Assembly: GCA_020073005.1 (NCBI GenBank) | Contig: JAIQFX010000059.1 | Location: 16,961-80,960 of the forward strand | Length of the DNA: 64,000 nt | Direction: 5' to 3' | Origin: Terriglobia bacterium | GTDB taxonomy: Bacteria; Acidobacteriota; Vicinamibacteria; Vicinamibacterales; CAVVIG01 | Shown: one piece after another, positions 1 to 8,007 of the stretch | Layout: every line of letters begins with the position of its first letter | How positions within the stretch are numbered: position 1 is the first letter of the stretch | The notes under the pieces: generated by a model | What the model saw: the letters and a program-made list of their open reading frames with translations, nothing else | The model's database searches: none | What the model was told of the DNA's origin: nothing | Translations under genes and position numbers: made by a program

Positions 1-75
1 GGAGAAGGTCGTGGTCACGTCGTCGAAGAGCACCTTCGACCCGAACCGCATGGAAACGTCCTGAACAGAAATCAT
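1..75 (-). CDS. ABC-F family ATPase, 5' end only (runs off the left edge)
   Basis: The minus strand from 75 reads MISVQDVSMRFGSKVLFDDV and continues off the window, giving 25 residues. This is the characteristic N-terminus of ABC-F ATPases (Uup/EttA/YbiT group): a short first strand, then the MRFG-x-KVLFDDV segment that precedes the Walker A loop. ABC-F proteins are soluble tandem-ATPase factors that act on the ribosome. The ATP-binding motifs lie outside the window, so the assignment rests on this N-terminal signature alone. Confidence 0.72.
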   Translation of the reverse strand, partial: MISVQDVSMRFGSKVLFDDVTTTFS

Positions 76-120
76 GAAAGAAGACTCAAGCCGCGAAAAA
101 GTTGATCGGACGAACTCACC

Positions 121-126
121 ATTATA
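121..126 (-). promoter_or_regulatory. Candidate -10 element for the ABC-F gene
   Basis: On the minus strand the hexamer TATAAT lies 45 bases upstream of the ABC-F start codon, a perfect -10 consensus in otherwise GC-rich DNA. At the expected 17-base distance only a GC-rich hexamer is found, so a -35 box is not convincing. The 76-275 gap is the divergent intergenic region between this gene and the RidA gene; apart from GC-rich short repeats nothing else stands out in it. Confidence 0.35.
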
Positions 127-275
127 CCGCGGTCGACTCGTAGCGCGCCGCCTTCGCGGCGGCGCCGCTTCGGCGTGCCGCGCCGTAGCTCGTTCGACGA
201 TCGATCGAGCGGAGGCGGGAGGTTTCAGCCGAGCGCACTCGTGTTAGAGTGAGCCTCTTTTCCTGAGGTGATCTC

Positions 276-1502
276 ATGCGCATGTCCAGAGTCGCTCTGA
301 TCGTTGTTGCCGGGGTTGCCGGGGTCGCAGGGGTGTTCCTCGTCGCCGGTGTCTCGGCGCAGGCCGCCAAGCAGTTCGTGCGTCCGCTGCCCGGACAGAC
401 GCCGCCGTACAGTCTCGGCATCAAGGCGGGCAACGTGATCTACGTCGCCGGCCAGCTGCCGACCGACGACAAGAACACCCTCGTCGGCACCGACATCACC
501 ACGCAGGCGAAGCAGGTGTTCGAGAACCTGCGCTACGTGCTCAAGGAAGCGGGCTCGTCGCTGGACAACGCGGTCCACGCGACGGTGATGCTGCAGAACG
601 CGGCGGATTTCCCCGCGCTCGACGCGGTCTACCGCGCGCAGTTCAAGGGCGTTCCGCCGGCGCGGACGACGATCATCGGGTCGATGGTGCGGGCGGGCGC
701 GCTGCTCGAAATCCAGGTGACGGCGGTGCCGAACGGCGTGCAGCGGAAGGCGATTCTGCCGGCCGGCTGGGTGAAGCCGACCAGCCCGTACAGCTACGCC
801 ATCCAGGCGGGCGACACCTTATATATGTCGGGCCTCGTCTCTCGGAACGGCAAGGACAACTCGCAGGTGCAGGGCGACATCGCCGTGCAGACCAAGACGG
901 CGATGGACAACGCGGGCGAGATCCTGAAAGCCGCGGGCATGTCGTACGGCGATCTCGTGACCGGTCACGTCGCCCTGCGCAGCATGGACAACTTCGCGCC
1001 GATGAACGATGTCTACCGCACGTACTGGCCGAAAGACCGCCCGGCGCGCGTCAGCTGCGAAGCCGCGCCGCCTGGAACGTTCGACGTCGAGATCACGTTC
1101 ATGGCGATTAAGGGCTCGGCGCCGCGCGAAGTCATCATTCCGAATCGCCCCGACGGGACGCCGGGAACGGCCGGTCCGAATTTCAGTCCCGCGATCAAGG
1201 TCGGCAACCGCCTCTTCATCTCGGGCGGAACGGGCACGACGCCGCAGAACGCCGGCGACATGAAGGCGCAGACGACCGAGACGCTCAATCGCTTCGGTCC
1301 CGCGCTCAAGGCCGCCGGCTTCGACTACAAGGACATCGTGTCGAGTGAAGTGCTCGTGACGGACGTCGCGAAGTTCAACGACATGAACGACGGCTACCGG
1401 CCCATCTTCCCGACGAACCCGCCCGTGCGCGCGACGGTGGGCATCAGCCGCCTCGCCGGCGCGGGCGCGCTCGTCGAGATCATGGTGACGGCAGTCAAAT
1501 AA
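276..1502 (+). CDS. Secreted protein with three tandem RidA/YjgF-YER057c-UK114 domains
   Basis: 408 residues: an N-terminal hydrophobic signal segment (about residues 4-28, ending near VSAQA) followed by three RidA-like domains at about 35-150, 155-275 and 285-408. RidA proteins deaminate reactive enamine/imine intermediates. Each domain keeps the Arg near the end of the fold (PPARTT, RPARVSC, PPVRAT) and a following Glu (LLEIQV, DVEITF, LVEIMV), as in active members. RidA is normally a cytoplasmic single-domain trimer of about 130 residues, so a covalent three-domain form with a signal peptide is unusual. A purine-rich ribosome site (TGAGGTGA) precedes the ATG; the second Met at 282 is an alternative start. 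Confidence 0.85.
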   Translation: MRMSRVALIVVAGVAGVAGVFLVAGVSAQAAKQFVRPLPGQTPPYSLGIKAGNVIYVAGQLPTDDKNTLVGTDITTQAKQVFENLRYVLKEAGSSLDNAVHATVMLQNAADFPALDAVYRAQFKGVPPARTTIIGSMVRAGALLEIQVTAVPNGVQRKAILPAGWVKPTSPYSYAIQAGDTLYMSGLVSRNGKDNSQVQGDIAVQTKTAMDNAGEILKAAGMSYGDLVTGHVALRSMDNFAPMNDVYRTYWPKDRPARVSCEAAPPGTFDVEITFMAIKGSAPREVIIPNRPDGTPGTAGPNFSPAIKVGNRLFISGGTGTTPQNAGDMKAQTTETLNRFGPALKAAGFDYKDIVSSEVLVTDVAKFNDMNDGYRPIFPTNPPVRATVGISRLAGAGALVEIMVTAVK

Positions 1503-1619
1503 GGTGCTGGGTGCTTGGTGCTAGGTGCTGGGTGCAGGCCGCACGCCACCCCGCACCTCGCACGCCGCACCTGGCACGGCACGCCGCACCAGGCGGCACC
1601 CCGCACTCAGCACCCGCTC
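1503..1619. repeat. GGTGCT/GCACC low-complexity repeat, possible bidirectional terminator
   Basis: Immediately after the RidA stop there are four GGTGCTNG-like units, then a run of GCACC/GCACG-type units up to the end of the M56 gene. The left half is broadly complementary to the right half, so the transcript could fold into a large imperfect hairpin in either direction. It lies between two convergent genes, where a bidirectional terminator would be expected. The repeat units are seen directly; terminator function is inferred. Confidence 0.6.
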
Positions 1620-1623
1620 TTGC

Positions 1624-3261
1624 TCACTGCGCCACGAAACTCGCCGTCACGTGCATCGTCACCTCGACGGGCACGCAGTCCAGTTTGGTCTGCGAGAACT
1701 GCCACTGCTTGACGGCGTCGACGAGCGCGTTGACGAAATCCGGATCGGCGGGTGAGGTCTGCCGGAAGTCCTTCGTGAAGCCGTCGATGCCGATCCGCGT
1801 GTCGATCGTCACCTTCGCGCCCACGCCGGCCGCCTGCTGATTCGCCGGGTAAATCGGCTTGCGATCGAAGAGTTTCAGCGGCGGCACGATCTCCCCGCCG
1901 ATGGACGGCGGTGTGCACGCGTCGATGCTCGACTGATTGATCATCTTCGCGGCCTTCGGCTTCGCTGGTGACTGGGCGGGGCCGCCTCCATAAATCGTGA
2001 TCGTCTCCTCCAGATCGCCGACCTGGAGCGCGACGTCGCGCACGAGGTTCTGTCCCGCCTCGAGTGACACGCGTCCCTGTGACGTCTTGAAGCCCATGCG
2101 CGTGGCTTCAAGCGTGTAGTCGCCGGCCGCGAGCCCAGCGAACGCGAAGTGCGCCGTCGCGTCGCTGTGGATTTCCTTCGTCTCCTTCGACTGCACGTTG
2201 ACGAGGACGAGCGTCGTGTCCGGCATGATGCGGCCGACGGCGTCGACCAGGACGCCGGAGAACGACGCCGTGCTCGACTGCGCCGACGCGACGAGGCCGG
2301 CCAGCGGAATGGTGATCGCGGTGAGCGTGACGGCGATGGCGACACCGGCGGCGCGGGTGAGCGGCGTGCGGACCGATTGCGTGTTCAACATGGCGCGAAC
2401 TCTCCTCTCGAGACTCGATGGGCGCGCCATTGCAGGCGCGGGGATCCAGACGGAGCGGGATTGCCTGAACGCGCGGGCGATCTCCAGCAGGTGCGTCGCG
2501 TAATCGGGGCCCTCGACGCCCAGCGCGAGCACGGCATCGTCGCACGCCTGCTCGCTTTCGAGGCGCAGCTGGCGGCACGCGATCCACACGAGCGGATTGA
2601 ACCAGTACGCGGCGCGCAGGAGCGCCGAAGCCAGATGCACGATCCAGTCGTGGCGGCGGATGTGGGCGAGCTCGTGGCCGAGCACGATCCGCACGCGATC
2701 GTCGGGCCATTCGCCCGCGACCTTCGGCAGAATGATGGTCGGGCGCCTCAGGCCCCACGTGACGAGCAGCGACGGATGATCGCTCTGGAGCAGCCGCACG
2801 TCGCGCCGGATGCCGTAGTCGCGTGACATCGCGGTCAGCAGCTGCGTCCAGCGCGCATCGGTGACGCGCGTGGCCCGCGCCGCCAGCCGCGCAAGCCGCG
2901 CGAGGCCGACGACGAGAATGACGGAGCTGATCGCGGCGCCGGTCAGCCACAACCACCCGAGGACGCGTCCCGCGATCGCGCGCAGCGTGAAGCCGGACGT
3001 CGCCGCCGCCGACGCGGTCAGATCTTCTTCGGGCCGCGTCACCTTGACCGGGATGAACAGCGTGAGCGGCTGGACCGTCGAGCCCAGGAGCGACGGATGC
3101 AGCGGCACCTGCACCGCGGGGACGAGCGGTTCGAGCAACGGCGTCAGGCCGGCGCAGAGAATCGTGGCCGCGAGGACGCCGTGGCGAAGCGCCGCGGAGC
3201 GGCGGCGCAGCCCGAGCGTCGCGAGGAGTCCGCACAGCAGGATCAGCGAGACCTTGATCAT
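1624..3261 (-). CDS. BlaR1/MecR1-type M56 metalloprotease with carboxypeptidase-regulatory and TonB-like C-terminal domains
   Basis: 545 residues from the ATG that overlaps the blaI-like stop. The N-terminal ~300 residues hold several membrane segments and the zinc protease motif HELAHIRRHDW (HExxH). After a further membrane segment the C-terminus contains a carboxypeptidase-regulatory-like beta domain (starts near SFSGVLVDAVG) and a TonB-C-like domain (near KPIYPANQQAAG). In classical BlaR1/MecR1 the C-terminal sensor is a penicillin-binding domain; here it is absent, so the ligand is unknown. It forms a two-gene operon with the BlaI-type repressor and is expected to cleave it on signal. The reading frame is open far upstream, but the 3261 start is preferred because of operon geometry. 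Confidence 0.85.
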   Translation of the reverse strand: MIKVSLILLCGLLATLGLRRRSAALRHGVLAATILCAGLTPLLEPLVPAVQVPLHPSLLGSTVQPLTLFIPVKVTRPEEDLTASAAATSGFTLRAIAGRVLGWLWLTGAAISSVILVVGLARLARLAARATRVTDARWTQLLTAMSRDYGIRRDVRLLQSDHPSLLVTWGLRRPTIILPKVAGEWPDDRVRIVLGHELAHIRRHDWIVHLASALLRAAYWFNPLVWIACRQLRLESEQACDDAVLALGVEGPDYATHLLEIARAFRQSRSVWIPAPAMARPSSLERRVRAMLNTQSVRTPLTRAAGVAIAVTLTAITIPLAGLVASAQSSTASFSGVLVDAVGRIMPDTTLVLVNVQSKETKEIHSDATAHFAFAGLAAGDYTLEATRMGFKTSQGRVSLEAGQNLVRDVALQVGDLEETITIYGGGPAQSPAKPKAAKMINQSSIDACTPPSIGGEIVPPLKLFDRKPIYPANQQAAGVGAKVTIDTRIGIDGFTKDFRQTSPADPDFVNALVDAVKQWQFSQTKLDCVPVEVTMHVTASFVAQ

Positions 3262-3653
3262 CGCCCGCCTTCCTTTCGCGCTTTCGAGACGAGATCGGCA
3301 ATTCGCTTCAGGTCCTCGTCGGACAGCCGCGTGCCTTCGCCGCCGAGCAGCGCGGCGACCGCCTGTTCGGACGAGCCGTCGAAGAACGTGTCGACCAGAT
3401 GCCGCAGGGCCGACTTGCGCGCCGCATGACGCGGCACGGCCGGCATGTAGACGTAGCGCAGCCCGTGCTCCTCGTGGTGGATGTGGCCCTTCTCCTCGAG
3501 GACACGCAACTGCGTGCGGACGGTGGAGTAGCTGGGATCGCCCGTGAGCTCCTCCATGACCTCGCCGGCGGTGGCGCGGCCGCGCCGGTAGAGGATGTCC
3601 ATGATCTGGCGCTCGCGGCGCGAGAGCGTGACGTGTGGCTGCGTCTTGGCCAT
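3258..3653 (-). CDS. BlaI/MecI/CopY-family transcriptional repressor
   Basis: 131 residues. The N-terminal winged helix (about 8-80: LSRRERQIMDILYRRG, then EVMEEL and YSTVRTQLRVLEEKG) is typical of BlaI/MecI dimeric repressors, followed by a short dimerisation/cleavage region ending DLVSKARKEGGR. It binds operator DNA until its partner M56 protease inactivates it. Start and stop are tightly coupled to the downstream M56 gene (ATGA overlap). A strong promoter with an internal palindrome lies just upstream, consistent with autorepression. Confidence 0.93.
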   Translation of the reverse strand: MAKTQPHVTLSRRERQIMDILYRRGRATAGEVMEELTGDPSYSTVRTQLRVLEEKGHIHHEEHGLRYVYMPAVPRHAARKSALRHLVDTFFDGSSEQAVAALLGGEGTRLSDEDLKRIADLVSKARKEGGR

Positions 3654-3663
3654 ATGTTATTTT

Positions 3664-3696
3664 TGTAGCATACATGCGAGAGAAATAGCATGTCAA
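3664..3696 (-). promoter_or_regulatory. blaI-type promoter with TGTA-N3-TACA operator
   Basis: On the minus strand TTGACA (3691-3696) and TATGCT (3667-3672) are separated by 18 bases and point at the repressor gene. Overlapping the -10 is the inverted repeat TGTAGCATACA (3664-3674). TGTA/TACA half-sites are the recognition elements of BlaI/MecI/CopY proteins, so binding here would block its own promoter. The whole stretch is AT-rich compared with its surroundings. Confidence 0.65.
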
Positions 3697-3730
3697 GGGG
3701 TGTGTAGCGCGAGGCTTCAGCCGAGCGGAA

Positions 3731-4723
3731 TCAACACGCCGGCAGCGTGAGGCGCGCGCGGAGGCCGCCGTCGGGCGAGCTGTCGAGCGCAATCGATCCG
3801 TTGTACACGTCCGCCAGATCGCGGACGATCGCGAGGCCGAAGCCGGAGCCCGGCGCCGCTTCGTCGGCGCGGACGCCGCGCTGCAGCACGCGCTCGCGCA
3901 TCGACGGCGGCAGTCCAGGGCCGTCATCGTCGACCGTGATGACGATCGCGCCGCCGTTCTGGGCGCGCCGCGCCGACGAGAGCGTGATGCGCGATCGCGC
4001 CCACTTGCACGCGTTGTCGAGCAGGTTGCCGAGCATCTCGTCGAGATCCTCGCGCTGCGCCGGCACGGCGTGATCGGGCGGCACGTCGACCTGGATCGTG
4101 AGGCCGCGTTCGGCGTGCAGCCGTCGCAGCGTGCGCGCGATGCCGTCCGCTGATTCCTCGACCGCGCAGCGCGCGCCCGGCGCCGCGCCCGACGCGGCCG
4201 CGCGCGCGTGCGCGAGGTGATAGTCCACCTGCCGCTTCATGCGGTCGACCTGTTGATCGATCGCCTCGGCGATCTCCGTCTGACCCGAGCGCCTGGCGCG
4301 CTCGGCTTCCTGCGCGAGCACGGCGAGCGGCGTCTTGAGACCGTGCGCGAGATCGCCCGCCTTCGCGATCGCGCGCGTGACCGCCTGCTCGCGCTGATCC
4401 AGCAGCGCGTTGAGATCGTTGACGAGCGGCTGGACTTCGGCGGGATACTCGCCCTCGAGCCGGCGCTCCCGCCCGTCGCGCATCGACGACAGGCGCGACC
4501 GCAGTTCGGTGAACGGCGACAGGCCCGTCCGCATCTGCAGGAACCCGGCGATCATGAATCCCAGCGCGACCGCGACGCCGACGAGCGTCATGTGGTTAAG
4601 CCGCACGACCGGGTAGTAGTGCGCGAGGGCGATCGACGTCACGTGTCCGACGAAGAGCAGCCCGCCGGTCCACATGATCGATCCGAGGAGCAGGCGCACG
4701 CGAAACGATCGCGGGCGCGTCAT
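3731..4723 (-). CDS. Two-component sensor histidine kinase (PhoQ/PmrB-like layout)
   Basis: 330 residues. Two membrane segments near residues 8-30 and 45-65 flank a very short periplasmic loop, so sensing is probably intramembrane. The kinase core shows an H-box at DLAHGLKTPLAVL, an N-box at LGNLLDNACKWA, and G-boxes DDDGPGLP and GSGFGLAIV. It should autophosphorylate on the H-box His and pass phosphate to the regulator encoded just upstream. The start chosen overlaps the regulator stop (ATGA). Its cognate regulator appears truncated, so the pathway may be non-functional. Confidence 0.88.
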   Translation of the reverse strand: MTRPRSFRVRLLLGSIMWTGGLLFVGHVTSIALAHYYPVVRLNHMTLVGVAVALGFMIAGFLQMRTGLSPFTELRSRLSSMRDGRERRLEGEYPAEVQPLVNDLNALLDQREQAVTRAIAKAGDLAHGLKTPLAVLAQEAERARRSGQTEIAEAIDQQVDRMKRQVDYHLAHARAAASGAAPGARCAVEESADGIARTLRRLHAERGLTIQVDVPPDHAVPAQREDLDEMLGNLLDNACKWARSRITLSSARRAQNGGAIVITVDDDGPGLPPSMRERVLQRGVRADEAAPGSGFGLAIVRDLADVYNGSIALDSSPDGGLRARLTLPAC

Positions 4724-5016
4724 GGCTCCGCGCCGATCCGGTAGCCAAGCCCGCGCACGGTTTCGATGAACGACGCGCCGAGCTTGCGCCGCAGCCGCGC
4801 GATGAAGACTTCGACCGTGTTCGAGTCGCGGTCGGCGCCCTGCGCATAGATGTGTTCGGTCAGCTCGCCCTGCGACACGACGCGGCCCCGCTGGTGCATG
4901 AGGTACGACAGCACGCGGAACTCGTGGCTCGTGAGTTTCACCGGCGCGCCGTTCCGCGTGACTTTCGCCAGTCGCGGGTCGAGTGCGACGGCGCCGCAGC
5001 GCAGCTCCGGCGATCT
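4720..5016 (-). pseudogene. OmpR-family response regulator reduced to its DNA-binding domain
   Basis: The frame encodes a complete OmpR/PhoB winged helix: LRCGAVALDPRLAKVTRNG, then LTSHEFRVLSYLMHQRG, EVFIARLRRKLG and the terminal IETVRGLGYRI. A normal regulator of this class has about 220 residues with a receiver domain first; here the frame stops at about 5017 and no receiver follows. A GTG at 4941 could still start a 73-residue DNA-binding fragment. At the same point a plus-strand permease tail begins, so a deletion has removed the receiver-coding part and the body of a divergent permease gene. Confidence 0.8.
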
Positions 5017-5158
5017 TCACCTGCTGCGCGGCGTCATCTATCTGCCGGTCTTCGCCGGCGTCCCGGCGCTGCTGCTCCTCATCGCGACGGCCGCCTGCTG
5101 GATTCCCGCCCGCCGCGCGGCCGCGATTGACCCGCTCGCGGCCCTCCGGCAGGACTAG
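5009..5158 (+). pseudogene. C-terminal remnant of a MacB/FtsX-type (ADOP) ABC permease
   Basis: The last ~49 codons read LPVFAGVPALLLLIATAAC followed by WIPARRAAAIDPLAALRQD and a stop. This final membrane helix plus the WIPARRAA-x-DP-x-ALR tail is the hallmark C-terminus of MacB/ADOP permeases, which are normally about 800 residues. Nothing permease-like precedes it; instead the DNA switches to the truncated response regulator on the other strand. Confidence 0.72.
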
Positions 5159-5233
5159 ACCCCAGGACGCAACCAAGACGCCGCCTCGTCCGTCTAACGC
5201 CATAACCCCCAGAGGGTTCCACCCGGAGGCGGC

Positions 5234-5407
5234 ATGTCATTGTTGAAACGGCTGTTGGGCAAATCCACCGAACCCCCGAAAGCCCGCGTGCGCATCTGCG
5301 TCGAATGCGGGATGCCGATTGCGGATCACAAAGACTGGTGCTCTATCCTGCGCGGCCAGATGGAGATGCAACGCAAGACCGCCGAGTCGCCCGCCCGCCC
5401 GTCCTGA
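5234..5407 (+). CDS. Small zinc-ribbon-like hypothetical protein
   Basis: 57 residues starting MSLLKRLLGKSTEP, with RICVECGMPIADHKDWCS in the middle. The CxxC pair followed by His and another Cys 14 residues later could bind zinc. A good ribosome site (CGGAGG, 5 bases before the ATG) supports translation, and the reading frame has plausible codon use. No function is assigned; it is not part of an obvious operon. Confidence 0.55.
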   Translation: MSLLKRLLGKSTEPPKARVRICVECGMPIADHKDWCSILRGQMEMQRKTAESPARPS

Positions 5408-5438
5408 CCGGCCTCGACCTCGATTCACCCGGCGCCTT

Positions 5439-7736
5439 TCATCGGGCGCTCACGATGCGTCCGTGGCCGGACGCCTTCGCGCGATACATGGCCGCGTCCG
5501 CGGCGCGCAGGAGATGCTCGGCTGAACTGCCGCCGGGCGCGCTCAGCGCGATGCCGATACTTGCCGTCAACGCCACCCGCCGCCCGTCGAGCTCGAACGG
5601 CTCGTCCAGGGCCTCCTTGATGCGCTCGGCGACCACCGTGGCGTCCGACGCATCGCCCAGCTTCTCGAGCAGCATGGCGAACTCGTCGCCGCCGAAGCGC
5701 GCGACGGTGTCGCCGGGCCGGACGCATCGTCGCAACCGCCGCGCCGCGGCGACCAGCAGCCGATCCCCGATCACGTGACCGTACGTATCGTTGATGGCCT
5801 TGAACTGATCGAGGTCCGTGAACAGCACCGCCACGGCGACGGCTGCCTTCTTCGCCCGCGCCGTCGCGTCACGCAGCCGGTCCATGAACGCCTGACGGTT
5901 GAACGATTCGGTCAGCCCGTCGTGCGACGCGCGGAACGCCAGCTGCTGCATCAGGTGCCTCTGCTCGGTGATGTCGCGCAGGAACCCCGTGAACATCGGC
6001 CGTCCACCCCACGGCACTTCCGTGATCGACATCTCGACTGGAAACTCGGCGCCGTTGGCGCGTATCGCCGTCATCTCCAGACGGCGGCCGATCACGCCGT
6101 CGGCGCCGGTCTTGAGGTACCGCGCGAGCCCCTGGCGGTACTCGGCGCGCTGGCACTCCGGAATGATGAGCTCCGCCATCTCGCGGCCCAAGACTTCGCG
6201 CCGCCGGTAGCCGAACGTGCGCTCGGCCGCCGGATTGAATTCGACGATGCGCCCGTCCTGATCCGTCGTGATGATGCAGTCGAGCGCCGCCTCCATCATG
6301 CCGGCCTTGCGCGCCTCGCTGTAGCGGATCTCCTGCTCGACGCGCTTGCGCGCGAGGAACTGGCCGGCTTCGGCACCGACGTTGGACAGCATCCGGAGCA
6401 GATCCGCGTCCGGCTTGCGCAGCGCGCACGAGAGGAACTCGAACACGCCGAGCACCTCGCCGCCGACGGTAATCGGGAAGGCGAACGCGGCGTGCAGCCC
6501 CTCGACGGCCGCCGCGCGCAGGCGCGGGACGCCGCCGACCTTCGGCACGTCGTCGATCCATTGCGGCTCGTTGCGTGCCCAGACGCTGCCCGGCAGCCGC
6601 TCACCGGAGGCGAACGTGCGCGTCTGGCTGATGCGCTCGAACTCCGGAAACGCGCGGCCGGCGCGCCGCCGGATGTCGGCGTTGCGCAGGACCTGGGCGT
6701 CGCGATCCACGTACCACAGCAGGCCGACGTCCCAGTCGAGATCCTTGTTGATCACGTCGATGATCCGGCTGGTCGCGTGCTGCTCGCTCTCGGCGTAGGC
6801 GAGGACGTGCGTCACGGCGTGCGCGGCGTCGCGCCGTCGCGCGGCCGCGGCCTGCTCCGATATGGCGGCGCCCAGCAGCAGCCCGGTCGCCGCCGCGACG
6901 CTCATGAAGACCTGGAGCAGCCTGAGATGACCGACGATGTCGCCGTTGGCGTACGGTCCGGCGCCGTGCACCGTGCCCCAGACGGCGAAGCCGGCGGTGA
7001 GCACGTTGGCGATCGCGGCGCCCGGCGCGCCGAAGCGGATGGCCGCCCAGATCAGGCACGGAAAGACCGTGTACTCGAGGCCGTACTGCGTGGCCGCGCC
7101 GGAGGTGAGGTGCCGATCGAACACGCCGACGCTCGTGACGATGAGGCTCCCCGCGAGCAGCGCCGCCTCGGTCGCGCGCGCGTCGCGCCGGAGCGTCTTC
7201 CACGCCTGCCAGGTCAGCAGCACCGGCGCGACGAGCAGATCGCCGGTGGCGTCGCCGAGCCACCACGTCCACCACAGCCCGCCGAACGCGCTCCACGGCT
7301 GCACGCCGCCGAGGCACAGGCTCGTCATGCCGAGCGTCGCGCTGATCGTCGTGCTGACGAACGCGCCGCCCACCACGAGCGCGAGCGCGTGCCGCACGGT
7401 CTCGATCGAATCGCCGACCTGCGCGTAGCGGCGCATCAGCCACGCGGCGGCCGCCGCTTCGGCCGTGTTCCCGCAGGCGATCGCGATCGCGACCAGCACC
7501 GGCTCGTGCGACGTGACGTTGGCGAGGAACGCGCCGAGCAGGACGCCCGGCCAGAGGGGCAGGCCGAAGACCAGCAGCACGGCGAGCGACAGCCCGCTCG
7601 GCGGCCAGACGAGCGTCACCTGTTCGGCGGTGAACGCCATCGTGAAGCCGAACTTCGCGGCCGCGACGTACGCGGCGGCGACGAGGCCGATTCTGACCGC
7701 CTGTGACCGAATGTGCATGAACGGGCGCGTCGACAT
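5439..7736 (-). CDS. Membrane diguanylate cyclase: MASE1-GAF-PAS-GGDEF
   Basis: About 765 residues. The first ~290 are a multi-pass MASE1-type membrane sensor (opening with AAKFGFTMAFTAEQVTLVWP, then TM helices). A GAF domain follows (about 310-460), then a PAS domain (about 475-590, DCIITTDQDGRIVEFNPAA) and a C-terminal GGDEF domain (about 600-765). The active site FGGDEF is intact and an RPGD inhibitory I-site lies five residues upstream, so it should make c-di-GMP with product feedback. No EAL domain is present. Two PilZ proteins in the polysaccharide locus are potential c-di-GMP receivers. ATG 7736 is chosen; ATG 7718 or TTG 7745 are alternatives. Confidence 0.9.
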   Translation of the reverse strand: MSTRPFMHIRSQAVRIGLVAAAYVAAAKFGFTMAFTAEQVTLVWPPSGLSLAVLLVFGLPLWPGVLLGAFLANVTSHEPVLVAIAIACGNTAEAAAAAWLMRRYAQVGDSIETVRHALALVVGGAFVSTTISATLGMTSLCLGGVQPWSAFGGLWWTWWLGDATGDLLVAPVLLTWQAWKTLRRDARATEAALLAGSLIVTSVGVFDRHLTSGAATQYGLEYTVFPCLIWAAIRFGAPGAAIANVLTAGFAVWGTVHGAGPYANGDIVGHLRLLQVFMSVAAATGLLLGAAISEQAAAARRRDAAHAVTHVLAYAESEQHATSRIIDVINKDLDWDVGLLWYVDRDAQVLRNADIRRRAGRAFPEFERISQTRTFASGERLPGSVWARNEPQWIDDVPKVGGVPRLRAAAVEGLHAAFAFPITVGGEVLGVFEFLSCALRKPDADLLRMLSNVGAEAGQFLARKRVEQEIRYSEARKAGMMEAALDCIITTDQDGRIVEFNPAAERTFGYRRREVLGREMAELIIPECQRAEYRQGLARYLKTGADGVIGRRLEMTAIRANGAEFPVEMSITEVPWGGRPMFTGFLRDITEQRHLMQQLAFRASHDGLTESFNRQAFMDRLRDATARAKKAAVAVAVLFTDLDQFKAINDTYGHVIGDRLLVAAARRLRRCVRPGDTVARFGGDEFAMLLEKLGDASDATVVAERIKEALDEPFELDGRRVALTASIGIALSAPGGSSAEHLLRAADAAMYRAKASGHGRIVSAR

Positions 7737-7827
7737 GCGCGCCAACGAGGGGGGCGAGATCCAGCGTACGGCCCGTATCTTACCGAGTCAAGGCCGCCGC
7801 CGCGCGGTTGTGTGCAGGAATGGTGCC

Positions 7828-7864
7828 TGCTATGGTTTTCCTATGGACGCTGCTATGGTTTCCC
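7828..7864. repeat. Direct repeat TGCTATGGTTTYCC upstream of the stressosome genes
   Basis: Two 14-base copies (7828-7841 and 7851-7864) differ at one position and start 23 bases apart, about two helical turns, in the leader region of the rsb operon. Such spacing suits a dimeric regulator, but no known operator is recognised. Confidence 0.4.
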
Positions 7865-8007
7865 GATTGCCGCATGCGCGTGCCACGGACGACACTGCCT
7901 GTCGCACTGTCGGCCGTTTCCCCACGAAGCGTTCCTTGGCGAGCGTCAGCGTCGTACGAAGCGCGTGTGCGTGCTGGGCATTTCGAACAGAGTGAGGACA
8001 CTGACTT

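Noticed and set aside
5775..7706. 643-codon plus-strand open frame opposite the diguanylate cyclase
   Set aside because: Arg/Asp/His-rich shadow of the MASE1-GAF-PAS-GGDEF gene, no motif and no ribosome site.
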